Positions 1-7,222 of a DNA stretch of 45,117 nucleotides are shown here, in pieces. The DNA comes from a virus, in the IMG/VR virus record IMGVR_UViG_3300010374_000221, positions 1 through 45,117 of that record; one strand, 5' to 3'. The position numbers and the translations under genes were made by a program. The notes beneath the pieces were generated by a model. The model was not told the DNA's origin. It searched no databases and saw only the letters and a list, made by a program, of their open reading frames with translations. Each line of letters opens with the position of its first letter. Within the stretch, counting starts at the first letter, position 1.

Positions 1-278
1 CTCGAACCCAGCACGCTCATCACCCGTTCGGAGATATCGCCGTAGAGAGCATAGTTGGATGAGCAGACGGCAATGTCGTGCTCCTCGACCAGCTTGCGTA
101 TCTTGAACATGGGCGCGCCCATGGCGACGCCCAGCGCCTTCGCCTCGTTCGACCGGGCAATGACGCAGCCGTCGTTGTTGGACAGGACCACCACTGGCCG
201 TCCTCGCAGGCGGGGCTGGAACAGCCGCTCACAGGATGCATAGAAGTTGTTGCAGTCGACCAGCGCGAAGGTGGCCAT
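1..278 (-). CDS. umuC: UmuC-like translesion DNA polymerase V catalytic subunit (5' part only)
   Basis: Read on the minus strand from an ATG at 278, the frame stays open to the window edge and gives 92 N-terminal residues of a Y-family polymerase. The start VDCNNFYASCER carries the first catalytic aspartate, and SNNDGCVIARS and SNYALYGDISERV are typical UmuC finger and palm motifs. With cleaved UmuD it forms the error-prone polymerase that copies damaged DNA. Its ATG overlaps the umuD stop (TGATG), so the two genes are translationally coupled and share the SOS box at 724-738. The rest of the gene lies left of the window. Confidence 0.93.
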   Translation of the reverse strand, partial: MATFALVDCNNFYASCERLFQPRLRGRPVVVLSNNDGCVIARSNEAKALGVAMGAPMFKIRKLVEEHDIAVCSSNYALYGDISERVMSVLGS

Positions 279-697
279 CAGCGGCCACAGTGGCGCCGGA
301 TGCTATGGGTCACGACGCCCCATACCTCGCAGTCGCCTTCGACCAGCGGCAGTGATGGATAATCCTTGTTCTCCGCCGCGAGATGCCACTGCCCGCCCAC
401 CTTTTTGAGCCGTTTGACGGTGAGGTCGCCTTGCAGAATGGCGATCACGATGTCGTCTGGCTGTGGGGTAACGCCGCGGTCGATGATCAGCAGGTCGCCA
501 TCGAAGATCCCGGCATCGCGCATGGATTCCCCCGATGCGCGCACAAAGAACGTGGCCGCTGGCCGGCGCACGAGATGCTCGTTGAGGTCGAGCTTGCCCT
601 CGATGTGGTCATCCGCCGGGCTCGGGAATCCCGCCGGCACCTGGGCGCTGAACAGCGGTAGTTCGAGTTTGGGCGGGGAATCGGCAGGGCGCAGCAC
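278..697 (-). CDS. umuD: UmuD-like S24 autoprotease, polymerase V accessory subunit
   Basis: UmuD is self-cleaved on RecA-ssDNA filaments, and the cleaved form joins UmuC. Counted from GTG 697, the protein has 139 residues, the E. coli length. It shows PLFSAQVPAGFPSPADD with a putative cleavage bond Ala22-Gly23 (Cys24-Gly25 in E. coli), the catalytic Ser58 in ASGESM and Lys95 in TVKRLKK; the Ser-Lys spacing of 37 matches E. coli UmuD. The start is uncertain: an in-frame TTG at 712 would add five residues, neither start has a strong Shine-Dalgarno site, and codons further upstream overlap the SOS box. The stop overlaps the umuC start. Confidence 0.9.
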   Translation of the reverse strand: MLRPADSPPKLELPLFSAQVPAGFPSPADDHIEGKLDLNEHLVRRPAATFFVRASGESMRDAGIFDGDLLIIDRGVTPQPDDIVIAILQGDLTVKRLKKVGGQWHLAAENKDYPSLPLVEGDCEVWGVVTHSIRRHCGR

Positions 698-723
698 GGA
701 GATATGTTCCAAGGTAAAATTAG

Positions 724-738
724 GAACACACCAAGAAC
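724..738 (-). promoter_or_regulatory. LexA (SOS) box upstream of umuDC
   Basis: On the plus strand the site reads GAAC-N7-GAAC, which is GTTC-N7-GTTC toward umuD. This direct repeat is the LexA operator type described for Alphaproteobacteria. It lies 27 nt before the chosen umuD start, where it would block the promoter. The eight fixed bases are all present. About one such match per 45 kb is expected by chance, so placement in front of a classic SOS operon is what makes the call strong. Confidence 0.82.
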
Positions 739-755
739 ATTGTTGAGGTGATTCG

Positions 756-1253
756 TCAACGCCGGCGTCGTGCAGCCCGCCACTCCCACGGCATATCAAA
801 GGTGCCTGACCAGATATTGCGGCGGGACTGCGATGCCCGGTTTTCAGCCGAGACATAGTCCATGGAGTAACGGCGATATGCCAGGGCCCAGCCTTGCGCG
901 ACCATCCAGCCATTGAGATCCACCCCGCGGCTGCGGCAGACGGCGACCATCCTTCCATAGCGGTCAGTATCGCGGCCACGGCAGCTGACGGTCGCTCGGC
1001 CGATCCGGTCCGAGAGCGCCAGTGCCGCCTGCTGTCCGCAGCGCCAGCGTTCACCGCTCTCCCGGGTACAAAGCTGGCCGCTTTCCGGGGCATCGATACC
1101 GAACAGGCGGATCCGCGTCCCATGGATTTCGAGGGTGTCGCCATCAATCACCGAGGCAACCCCTGTCAGCGTTGCAGCATAGGCGGGCACACATGGCGCA
1201 AAGGCCAGCGCCGCGGCGGCAAGGCCGCGGAACATTGTCTGCAATCCGGTCAT
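756..1253 (-). CDS. Secreted thermonuclease-like (SNase, OB-fold) protein
   Basis: The 165-residue protein begins with a Sec-type signal sequence (about residues 1-26, hydrophobic core GLAAAALAFAPC, likely cleavage after AYA). A staphylococcal nuclease fold follows: VIDGDTLEIHGTRIRLFGIDAPE and DRYGRMVAVC hold the catalytic Arg, Glu and Arg of that family, and four cysteines suggest disulfides outside the cytoplasm. The family cleaves DNA or RNA with calcium. Its ATG overlaps the repressor stop (TGATG), so it is probably expressed in the lysogen. It may act as a lysogenic-conversion nuclease, but that role is inferred. Confidence 0.85.
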   Translation of the reverse strand: MTGLQTMFRGLAAAALAFAPCVPAYAATLTGVASVIDGDTLEIHGTRIRLFGIDAPESGQLCTRESGERWRCGQQAALALSDRIGRATVSCRGRDTDRYGRMVAVCRSRGVDLNGWMVAQGWALAYRRYSMDYVSAENRASQSRRNIWSGTFDMPWEWRAARRRR

Positions 1254-1921
1254 CAGATTTCCCGGGCGAACCAGCGAATGCGCCCCACGATGTTCACCTC
1301 TTCGGCCGTCCGCTCGTAGGCCGAATAGGTCTTGTTGTCGGAGATGATATTGACGACCGGCGGGTCGCTGTTGGGGATGTGCTCAAGGCGCTTGGCCACC
1401 AGGCCGAACCCGTCGTTGAGCACGAATACGCCCGGTGGGGTCGGCACGGCGCGGCCCATGTCGACCAGCACGATATCGCCATCCTTGAGCGTCGGCTCCA
1501 TGCTGTCACCCACCACATGCATGATCCGCAATTTGTTCGGGTCGGCCCGCAGGCCATGGGTGATCCAGCTTTTCTGGAAATGATAGGGGCGACCATGGTC
1601 AGGCTCGATCTCGACCGTCGCACCACCACCCATGGCAGGCTTGACCGCTGCATAGGGCACCGCGACATAGACATCATCGGGGTTGGCGATGAGGGGAGCG
1701 TCACCTTCCACATCACCGATGCCATCGCGCAGCCATTCCCGATCGACCTTGAGCACCTCTGCCAGACGATCAAGCTTCTCGAGATTGGGGTTTTCGGATC
1801 GGCCGCGCAGGATGTCGTAGACATAGGAGCGGTTGACGCCAGCCTTCTCCGCAAGCTGCGGTGGGTTCAGGCTCAACTGACGCAATCTGGCCTTGAGGCG
1901 CTCGGCAATGGTGGTTTGCAT
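1253..1921 (-). CDS. Prophage CI-type repressor (HTH_3 plus peptidase S24)
   Basis: The 222-residue protein has a Cro/C1-type helix-turn-helix at about residues 20-41 (PPQLAEKAGVNRSYVYDILRG). A C-terminal S24 domain has Ser120 in VVGDSMEPT and Lys157 in LVAKRLE, with the usual 37-residue spacing. It should keep the lytic genes to the right off and control its own promoter at 1949-1978. The linker (about residues 66-115) contains no Ala-Gly or Cys-Gly pair, the bond cut in LexA, lambda CI and UmuD, so classical self-cleavage is not evident. A weak AGGGA ribosome site precedes the ATG. Confidence 0.9.
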   Translation of the reverse strand: MQTTIAERLKARLRQLSLNPPQLAEKAGVNRSYVYDILRGRSENPNLEKLDRLAEVLKVDREWLRDGIGDVEGDAPLIANPDDVYVAVPYAAVKPAMGGGATVEIEPDHGRPYHFQKSWITHGLRADPNKLRIMHVVGDSMEPTLKDGDIVLVDMGRAVPTPPGVFVLNDGFGLVAKRLEHIPNSDPPVVNIISDNKTYSAYERTAEEVNIVGRIRWFAREI

Positions 1922-1948
1922 GGGTCACATTTCCCTGTGGATTGCGTG

Positions 1949-1978
1949 GATATAGTAGGAAACTATTGCCAGCGTCAA
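1949..1978 (-). promoter_or_regulatory. Repressor promoter with overlapping palindromic operator
   Basis: On the minus strand TTGACG (1978-1973) is followed after 18 nt by TATATC (1954-1949), a plausible sigma-70 promoter for the repressor-nuclease unit. Inside it lies a perfect inverted repeat ATAGT-N5-ACTAT (1952-1966), the right place for a phage repressor operator. No second copy of this palindrome was found in the divergent region. The call is by eye only. Confidence 0.5.
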
Positions 1979-1985
1979 ACCAAAA

Positions 1986-2000
1986 GAACATAAGCGGAAC
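1986..2000. promoter_or_regulatory. Second LexA-type SOS box in the divergent repressor/early control region
   Basis: The sequence GAAC-ATAAGCG-GAAC is a perfect GAAC-N7-GAAC direct repeat, the same type as the box in front of umuDC. It sits 8 bp upstream of the repressor -35 element and ends 26 bp before the first early gene (2027). LexA bound here could silence the early genes, or touch both promoters, giving direct SOS control. A chance match cannot be excluded, since about one per 45 kb is expected. Confidence 0.5.
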
Positions 2001-2026
2001 ACAGCGCGGAATCGGATGGTGCGGCA

Positions 2027-2713
2027 ATGAAGCTTATCGAGAAGGAATATTATACCCTGCAGGAAGTCACGGCCGCCTGGGAGATGCCGCGCCACGACGT
2101 TGCCTACCTTGCGGAGACCGGTCGCATGCGGCTGACAGTCAGGGTCTGCCGGCTGCATATCGAGCGCGGTGAGATCGAATCTCACCCTGATTGCGGCTGG
2201 CATACCATCCCCCATGAACAGGCGCGCTATACCGGTCTCCTGGATATAACCGCGCAGGATGCCCAGCTGATCATGCGCAACGGAAGCACTGAAATTCAGG
2301 CATTTCATGCACCTGACGAGCACTATTGTCATGTCATGGATCCGAGCGAGCCCGTTACCATCCACGAGGCAGACCTGCTCATTCGCGCAGAAGAGCGGGC
2401 CCGGTTGGAACAGGTCGGGGGCAAACCTGAGAAGGTGCATGCACCTGAACTGTTCAGCCATGACATCAGCTATCAGCACGTGACCTGTGGCGGCCGGCGC
2501 TACCGCTTCGGCAAGATCCAGGCGCGCATCATCCGCCAGCTGCACCAAGCCAGCATGACCAGCCAGCCTTGGTGCAAGGGCAGCGAGTTGATCGAGAAAT
2601 CCCAGTCGCGTTGCTACCGACTTGTGGACGTGTTCAAGTCCCAGCAGCATTGGCGTGAGCTCATCGAGTCCGATGGGCGCGGCAGCTACAAGCTGGCCAT
2701 CCCACCCCAATAA
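2027..2713 (+). CDS. First early gene, unknown conserved-type protein with possible winged-helix ends
   Basis: The 228-residue protein is the first rightward gene across from the repressor, the usual place of a cro- or activator-type gene. The N-terminus (EYYTLQEVTAAWEMPRHDVAYLAETGRM) looks like a small helix-turn-helix domain. The C-terminal third (FGKIQARIIRQLHQA to SYKLAIPP) reads as a winged-helix with a basic recognition stretch. The middle matches nothing I recognise. An inverted repeat that could be a terminator follows at 2740. Function is unknown; a transcription regulator is the best guess from position and composition. Confidence 0.7.
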   Translation: MKLIEKEYYTLQEVTAAWEMPRHDVAYLAETGRMRLTVRVCRLHIERGEIESHPDCGWHTIPHEQARYTGLLDITAQDAQLIMRNGSTEIQAFHAPDEHYCHVMDPSEPVTIHEADLLIRAEERARLEQVGGKPEKVHAPELFSHDISYQHVTCGGRRYRFGKIQARIIRQLHQASMTSQPWCKGSELIEKSQSRCYRLVDVFKSQQHWRELIESDGRGSYKLAIPPQ

Positions 2714-2739
2714 TCGCCCTTCAAAAGTCCAGCATTTCT

Positions 2740-2771
2740 GCCGCCGAATCCCTGATTCGTGCGGCATTTTG
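2740..2771 (+). terminator. Terminator-like hairpin after the first early gene
   Basis: A stem of GCCGC(C)GAATC against GATTCGTGCGGC, with a CCT loop and a one-base bulge, is followed by ATTTTG. The T-run is short, so it may only be a partial terminator separating the first early gene from the replication operon. Confidence 0.45.
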
Positions 2772-2782
2772 CTGTCCGGGCC

Positions 2783-2876
2783 ATCCCCCAGTCATCCCCC
2801 TGCTGGCTTGCGATATCCCATCCTCATCCCACGGGGGTGGGATGAATATCCCCCAACGATTTTCCCATATTATCCC
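2783..2876 (+). repeat. Helically phased ATCCC repeats with a 9-bp inverted repeat
   Basis: ATCCC occurs at 2783, 2794, 2815, 2826, 2848 and 2872, giving steps of 11, 21, 11, 22 and 24 bp, so the copies lie on nearly one face of the helix. Within it TCATCCCAC-GGGG-GTGGGATGA (2824-2845) is a perfect 9-bp inverted repeat. The block lies in a non-coding stretch (2714-2949) just before a small HTH gene. It looks like a protein-binding array, either an operator set or a secondary origin; which one is unknown. Confidence 0.5.
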
Positions 2877-2949
2877 ACCCCCAAGGTCACGCGCGGCCAG
2901 AAATTCCACGCCAGAGCTTGTCCATCAACGATGCCGATGGAGAAGCCAC

Positions 2950-3159
2950 ATGCACAAATTGTTTTTGCCCCAGCACGAACTGGCGAAGCGCTGGAGCCTG
3001 TCTCCGCGCACGCTCGAACGCTGGCGCTGGGCGCGTCGCGGCCCCGCTTTCATCAAGCTGGGTGGCCGGGTCCTCTACCGGATGGAGGACATAGAGGCGT
3101 TCGAAGCCGCCCAGGCCCGTCACAACACCGCCCGCGCTGATGCGCAGGCCGCGGCGTGA
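2950..3159 (+). CDS. Small HTH (AlpA/MerR-like, excisionase-type) DNA-binding protein
   Basis: The 69-residue protein starts at an ATG preceded by GGAGAA. An upstream in-frame ATG at 2842 has no ribosome site and lies inside the repeat block, so the short form was chosen. The pattern LPQHELAKRWSLSPRTLERW followed by FIKLGGRVLYRMEDIEAFE is the HTH_17/AlpA fold: a helix-turn-helix plus a wing that reads a short DNA site. Such proteins act as excisionases or regulators. The adjacent phased repeats are a natural target. No integrase is in view to support an excisionase role. Confidence 0.78.
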   Translation: MHKLFLPQHELAKRWSLSPRTLERWRWARRGPAFIKLGGRVLYRMEDIEAFEAAQARHNTARADAQAAA

Positions 3160-3170
3160 GGGCGGCCGAC

Positions 3171-3653
3171 ATGACCATTCCCAACCACATCAGCGTGGAC
3201 GATTTCGTTCACATGGCCGTCGGCGAGATCGTCGCCCTGCCGGCCGAGGTGCTCGCCCATCTCCAGCAGGAGATCGAGGAGCGCCTGCGTTTTGCCAAGA
3301 TGGCCAGCGACTGGCTCAATGGCGCGCTTGCCCTCAAATATGCCGATCGTGCTTCGCAGGCGCGCGGCGATGCCGGTAAGGATTTTGGCGCCGCGCGCTT
3401 CGCTGACGGTGACGTGACGATCGTCGCGGACCTGCCGAAAAAGGTCGACTGGGATCAGTTCGAACTGGCCCAGCTGGTCGAGCGCATCAAGGCCGACGGC
3501 GAAGACCCCCGCGAATATGTCGACATCAGCTTCAAGGTCTCCGAGCGCAAGTTCGCGGCCTGGCCCAGCCATATTCGCACCGCCTTCACTACCGCCCGCA
3601 CGGTGCGCAGCGGCTCCCCCAGCTTCAAGCTCAAGCTGGAGGGCGCAGCATGA
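3171..3653 (+). CDS. Unknown early phage protein
   Basis: The 160-residue protein starts at the ATG 3171 behind GAGGG; a GTG at 3156 in the same frame is also possible. No known motif is seen. The N-terminal half is helical (LPAEVLAHLQQEIEERLRFAKMAS), and the second half has VTIVADLPKKVDWDQFELAQLVERI and a charged, mildly basic end. It overlaps the downstream ATPase by 4 nt (ATGA), so it belongs to the same recombination and replication operon. It may serve the Sak4-like protein, but nothing in the sequence proves that. Confidence 0.7.
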   Translation: MTIPNHISVDDFVHMAVGEIVALPAEVLAHLQQEIEERLRFAKMASDWLNGALALKYADRASQARGDAGKDFGAARFADGDVTIVADLPKKVDWDQFELAQLVERIKADGEDPREYVDISFKVSERKFAAWPSHIRTAFTTARTVRSGSPSFKLKLEGAA

Positions 3654-4519
3654 CTCTCCCGATCATTTCGGCGGATCAGCGTCTCGCGGAAAACCGCGGC
3701 ATCAAGGGCGTGATCTTCGGCAAATCCGGCATCGGCAAGACCAGTCTGCTCTGGACGCTTCCTGCAACGACGACCCTGTTCTTCGACCTCGAGGCGGGTG
3801 ACCTCGCCATCGAAGGGTGGACCGGCGACAGCATCCGTCCCCGCACCTGGGAGGAATGCCGCGACTTCGCCGTGTTCATCGGCGGGCCGAACCCGGCGCT
3901 GCGCGACGATCAGGTCTACAGCCAGGCGCATTACAATGCGGTGTGCGCCCGGTTCGGCGATGCCGCGGCGATCGACCGGTACGAGACAGTCTTCATCGAC
4001 TCGATCACGGTTGCCGGGCGCCTGTGCTTCCAATGGTGCAAGGGGCAGCCCGAGGCATTTTCCGACAAGACCGGTAAGCCCGACATGCGCGGCGCCTATG
4101 GTCTGCACGGCCGGGAAATGATCGCCTGGCTCACTCACCTGCAGCACACCCGGACCAGGAATATCTGGTTCGTCGGCATCCTCGACGAGAAGCTGGACGA
4201 CTTCAATCGCAAGGTTTTCCAGCCGCAGATCGACGGTTCCAAGACTGGCCTCGAACTGCCTGGCATCGTCGATGAAGTCCTGACGATGGCCGAGGTGAAG
4301 GACGAGGCCGGAACCGCTTCGCGTGCCTTCATCTGCCAGACGATCAACCCCTGGTCCTACCCGGCAAAGGACCGGTCTGGCCGCCTCGCGCTGGTCGAGG
4401 AACCGCACCTGGGCCGGCTGATGGCCAAGATCCGTGGTCCCGTCACGCCCGCCAGCGACCGGCTCGAATTCGGCCTGCCCGACGTGTCGGTAGCCAACAC
4501 CCAATCCCCCCAAAACTGA
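3650..4519 (+). CDS. Sak4-like RecA-fold ATPase (phage recombination protein)
   Basis: The 289-residue protein has Walker A GKSGIGKT (residues 24-31) and Walker B VFIDS (114-118) in a compact RecA-like core, the form of phage AAA_24/Sak4 proteins that promote ssDNA annealing together with a phage ssDNA-binding protein. The following gene is an ssDNA-binding candidate and then a helicase, the order often seen with Sak4. It starts 4 nt inside the previous gene. A general ATP-binding role is certain from the motifs; annealing activity is inferred from context. Confidence 0.82.
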   Translation: MTLPIISADQRLAENRGIKGVIFGKSGIGKTSLLWTLPATTTLFFDLEAGDLAIEGWTGDSIRPRTWEECRDFAVFIGGPNPALRDDQVYSQAHYNAVCARFGDAAAIDRYETVFIDSITVAGRLCFQWCKGQPEAFSDKTGKPDMRGAYGLHGREMIAWLTHLQHTRTRNIWFVGILDEKLDDFNRKVFQPQIDGSKTGLELPGIVDEVLTMAEVKDEAGTASRAFICQTINPWSYPAKDRSGRLALVEEPHLGRLMAKIRGPVTPASDRLEFGLPDVSVANTQSPQN

Positions 4520-4539
4520 CCTGAAAAAGGAGACCCATC

Positions 4540-5115
4540 ATGGGTAGCTGGAACGATTTCAACGACGCCAAACAGACCTCTAACATCATCCCCAAGGGCA
4601 CTCTCGCCAAGGTCCGCATGACCATCCGGCCCGGCGGCCACGACGATCCCAGCCAGGGCTGGACTGGTGGCTATGCCACGCGCGGCACGACCGGATCGGT
4701 CTATCTGAACATCGAATACACGGTACTCGAAGGTCCCTTCGCCAAGCGCAAGGTGTTCGGCATGATCGGGCTCTACAGCCCGAAGGGTCCCGACTGGGCC
4801 AATATGGGGCGCGGCCTGGTGCGCTCGATGCTGAACTCGGCGCGCGGGATTTCCGACAAGGACAACAGCCCGCAGGCCCAGGCGGCACGCCGCATCAGCG
4901 GTTTTGGCGACCTCGACGGGCTGGAGTTCGTCGCCCGCATCGATGTCGGCACCGACAGCAATGGCGATGACAAGAATGACATTCGCGCCGCCGTTACCCC
5001 AGACCACCGCGAATATGCGGCGCTGATGGGATCGGTCGCGACCGCGCCGACGGCGGCATCGCCTCAGTTCTCCACGGCACCTGCAACCGGCGGTCGCCCC
5101 GCCTGGGCACAGTGA
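4540..5115 (+). CDS. Probable phage ssDNA-binding protein (DUF669-like)
   Basis: The 191-residue protein is preceded by AAGGAG. It has a beta-rich core (LAKVRMTIRPGG, SVYLNIEYTVLEGPFAKRKVFGMIGL), where a short ligand-binding strand is followed by an EGPFAKRKV turn as in DUF669-type proteins. The C-terminus is flexible and rich in Ala, Thr and Pro, as in SSBs, but lacks the acidic tip of bacterial SSB. Its place between a Sak4-like ATPase and a helicase supports ssDNA binding. The family name is given from memory. Confidence 0.6.
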   Translation: MGSWNDFNDAKQTSNIIPKGTLAKVRMTIRPGGHDDPSQGWTGGYATRGTTGSVYLNIEYTVLEGPFAKRKVFGMIGLYSPKGPDWANMGRGLVRSMLNSARGISDKDNSPQAQAARRISGFGDLDGLEFVARIDVGTDSNGDDKNDIRAAVTPDHREYAALMGSVATAPTAASPQFSTAPATGGRPAWAQ

Positions 5116-5125
5116 GGAGCACGCC

Positions 5126-6805
5126 ATGATCCTTCGTCCCCGACAGTCCCTTTTCGTCGAGCGCAGCCTGTCTGCGCTCGACACCCACGGCAACACGCTC
5201 GGTGTGGCTCCGACCGGCACAGGCAAAACGATCATCCTGTCTGCGGTGGCGGGCCAGATGATCGGCGACAGCCGCGCCAAGGCCTGTGTCCTGGCCCATC
5301 GCGATGAACTGACCGACCAGAACCGGGATAAGTTCTCCCGGGTCAATCCGGGCATGACCACCTCGGTTGTCGATGCTGGCACAAAGAACTGGAATGGCCA
5401 GGTCACCTTCGCGATGGTGCCGACCCTTTCCCGACCGGCGAATCTGGACGCAATGCCAGCGGTCGATCTGCTCGTGATCGACGAGGCGCATCATGCGGTC
5501 GCCGACAGCTACCGTCGCATCATTGATCGCGTCCTCCACCTTAATCCGATGGCGCGCATCTTCGGGGTCACAGCCACCCCCAATCGGGGAGATCGTAAGG
5601 GGCTGCGCGAGGTGTTCACCAACGTGGCGGATCAGATCCGCATGGGGGAGCTGATTGCCTCGGGCCATCTCGTGCGCCCGCGCACCTTCGTGATCGACGT
5701 CGGGGTTCGCGAAGATCTCGGCAAGGTGCGCAAGACGGTTGCCGATTTCGACATGGGTCAGGTCGACGCCATCATGAACAAGGCGCCCGTGACCGACCAG
5801 GTCATCGCGCATTGGCGGGAAAAAGCCGGCGACCGCCAGACCGTCGCGTTCTGCTCGACCGTCAGTCATGCCGAGAATGTTGCCGACGCCTTCAACGCAA
5901 AGGGCATTCCCGCAGCAGTCGTACATGGCGATCTGGATGACGCGACCCGTCGTGCCACCTTGGCCGCCTATGATGCCGGTGACATTCAGGTGGTCGTCAA
6001 TGTCGCTGTGTTGACCGAAGGCTGGGATCATCCCCCGACCTCCTGCGTCGTCCTGCTGCGCCCCAGCTCGTTCAAGTCGACCATGATCCAGATGATCGGT
6101 CGTGGCCTGCGCACGGTAAACCCGGAAGAATATCCCGGCATCGTCAAGACCGACTGCATCGTCCTCGACTTCGGGACGTCGACCTTGATCCATGGCTCGC
6201 TTGAGCAGGACGTCGATCTGGATGGCAAGCAGGCCAACGGTGATGCGCCGACCAAGGAATGTCCTGAATGCGGCGCTGTCGTGCCGGCCGCCGTGACCGA
6301 ATGCCCTCTGTGCGGCCATATTTGGGAAGGTAGCGGGCATGACCCAGCCGAACCGCTCGGCCAGTTCATCATGGCCGAAATCGACCTGTTCAAGCGGTCG
6401 AGCTTCGAATGGGTGGATCTGTTCGGGGACGATGCTGCGCTCGTCGCCAACGGTTTTCACGCCTGGGCCGGCGTCTTTTTCCTGAACGGTCGCTGGTACG
6501 GCATCGGCGGTCAGCCCAAAAAGTCCGCACATCTTTTGGCCATGGGTGAGCGCAGCATTTGCCTCGCTGCCGCAGACGACTGGCTCAACACCCATGAGAG
6601 CGACGAGTCCGCCCACAAGAGCCGTGGCTGGCTGCGGCAACCGCCGACCGACAAGCAGTTGGCCTTCCTGCCGCCGTCCTATCGGAGCGATTACGGCCTG
6701 ACGCGTTACCACGCCTCCGCGCTGCTCTCCTTCCGCTTCAACCAGTCAGCCATCCGCGGCCTCGTGATGGGCGCGGATCCGCAAGCTCTGCGGGAGGCGG
6801 CGTGA
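5126..6805 (+). CDS. Superfamily 2 DEAD/DEAH-box helicase with zinc ribbon
   Basis: The 559-residue protein has motif I APTGTGKT (residues 28-35), motif II DEAH (119-122), GVTATP (motif III) and the C-lobe motif QMIGRGLRT (about 320-328), the full set of a DNA translocase of the RecQ/RecG/type III helicase group. A zinc ribbon CPECG...CPLCG lies at about residues 378-398. The C-terminal 150 residues match nothing I know. It probably unwinds DNA for phage replication or recombination. A GAGGAG site precedes the start. Confidence 0.9.
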   Translation: MILRPRQSLFVERSLSALDTHGNTLGVAPTGTGKTIILSAVAGQMIGDSRAKACVLAHRDELTDQNRDKFSRVNPGMTTSVVDAGTKNWNGQVTFAMVPTLSRPANLDAMPAVDLLVIDEAHHAVADSYRRIIDRVLHLNPMARIFGVTATPNRGDRKGLREVFTNVADQIRMGELIASGHLVRPRTFVIDVGVREDLGKVRKTVADFDMGQVDAIMNKAPVTDQVIAHWREKAGDRQTVAFCSTVSHAENVADAFNAKGIPAAVVHGDLDDATRRATLAAYDAGDIQVVVNVAVLTEGWDHPPTSCVVLLRPSSFKSTMIQMIGRGLRTVNPEEYPGIVKTDCIVLDFGTSTLIHGSLEQDVDLDGKQANGDAPTKECPECGAVVPAAVTECPLCGHIWEGSGHDPAEPLGQFIMAEIDLFKRSSFEWVDLFGDDAALVANGFHAWAGVFFLNGRWYGIGGQPKKSAHLLAMGERSICLAAADDWLNTHESDESAHKSRGWLRQPPTDKQLAFLPPSYRSDYGLTRYHASALLSFRFNQSAIRGLVMGADPQALREAA

Positions 6806-6817
6806 TGGACACTACCC

Positions 6818-7222
6818 ATGGAAAAATCGCCCTCTGCCGAGAAGCGAATGCGCTGCTGGCATCCCCGCGGTTTGCTCTGCGCAGTCTGCCTTCGTCCGAC
6901 TTCTGGCTTCGGCTGGTCGCGCCCGCAACGCACGAAACGATCGGGGCCCTATGTGTGGTTCTGCTCAATCAGCTGCCAGCGCTTCTTCTGGCTGCGGGCG
7001 CGCAAGGTGCAGGACATGGTTGATCTGACCGCCCAGGAAGAGGCCGCGATCCGCGCCACGCTGCAACCTGTCGCAGCCCTGATCGACACGATCGGCTGGC
7101 AGTTCCCGCCATCCGCATGGTCGCAGGAGCAGATGCTCCAGCTGATCACCGTCGCCATCGATGGCTTCCAGACCGCGATGCATCAGGCAGCCGTGGACGA
7201 TCCCATGGAGGTGCCGTTCTGA
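6818..7222 (+). CDS. Small zinc-binding phage protein (DUF6511-like)
   Basis: The 134-residue protein has an N-terminal zinc-finger pattern, CAVCLRPTSGFGW...FCSISCQRFFW (about residues 21-57), then a helical domain and an acidic end. The motif resembles the DUF6511 family of phages and prophages, a name I give from memory. Another frame starts at ATG 6804 behind a better GGGAGG site but has no family features, so this frame was preferred. Its stop overlaps the next ATG (TGATG). Function is unknown. Confidence 0.7.
   Translation: MEKSPSAEKRMRCWHPRGLLCAVCLRPTSGFGWSRPQRTKRSGPYVWFCSISCQRFFWLRARKVQDMVDLTAQEEAAIRATLQPVAALIDTIGWQFPPSAWSQEQMLQLITVAIDGFQTAMHQAAVDDPMEVPF

Noticed and set aside
4994-6712. 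Long minus-strand open frame opposite the helicase (572 codons)
   Set aside because: It mirrors the codon phase of a gene with clear helicase motifs, has no recognisable domain and is expected in GC-rich coding DNA.
6802-7023. Alternative small gene starting behind GGGAGG at 6804
   Set aside because: The product has no family features, whereas the overlapping frame from 6818 has a clear zinc-finger pattern and continues to a coupled stop.
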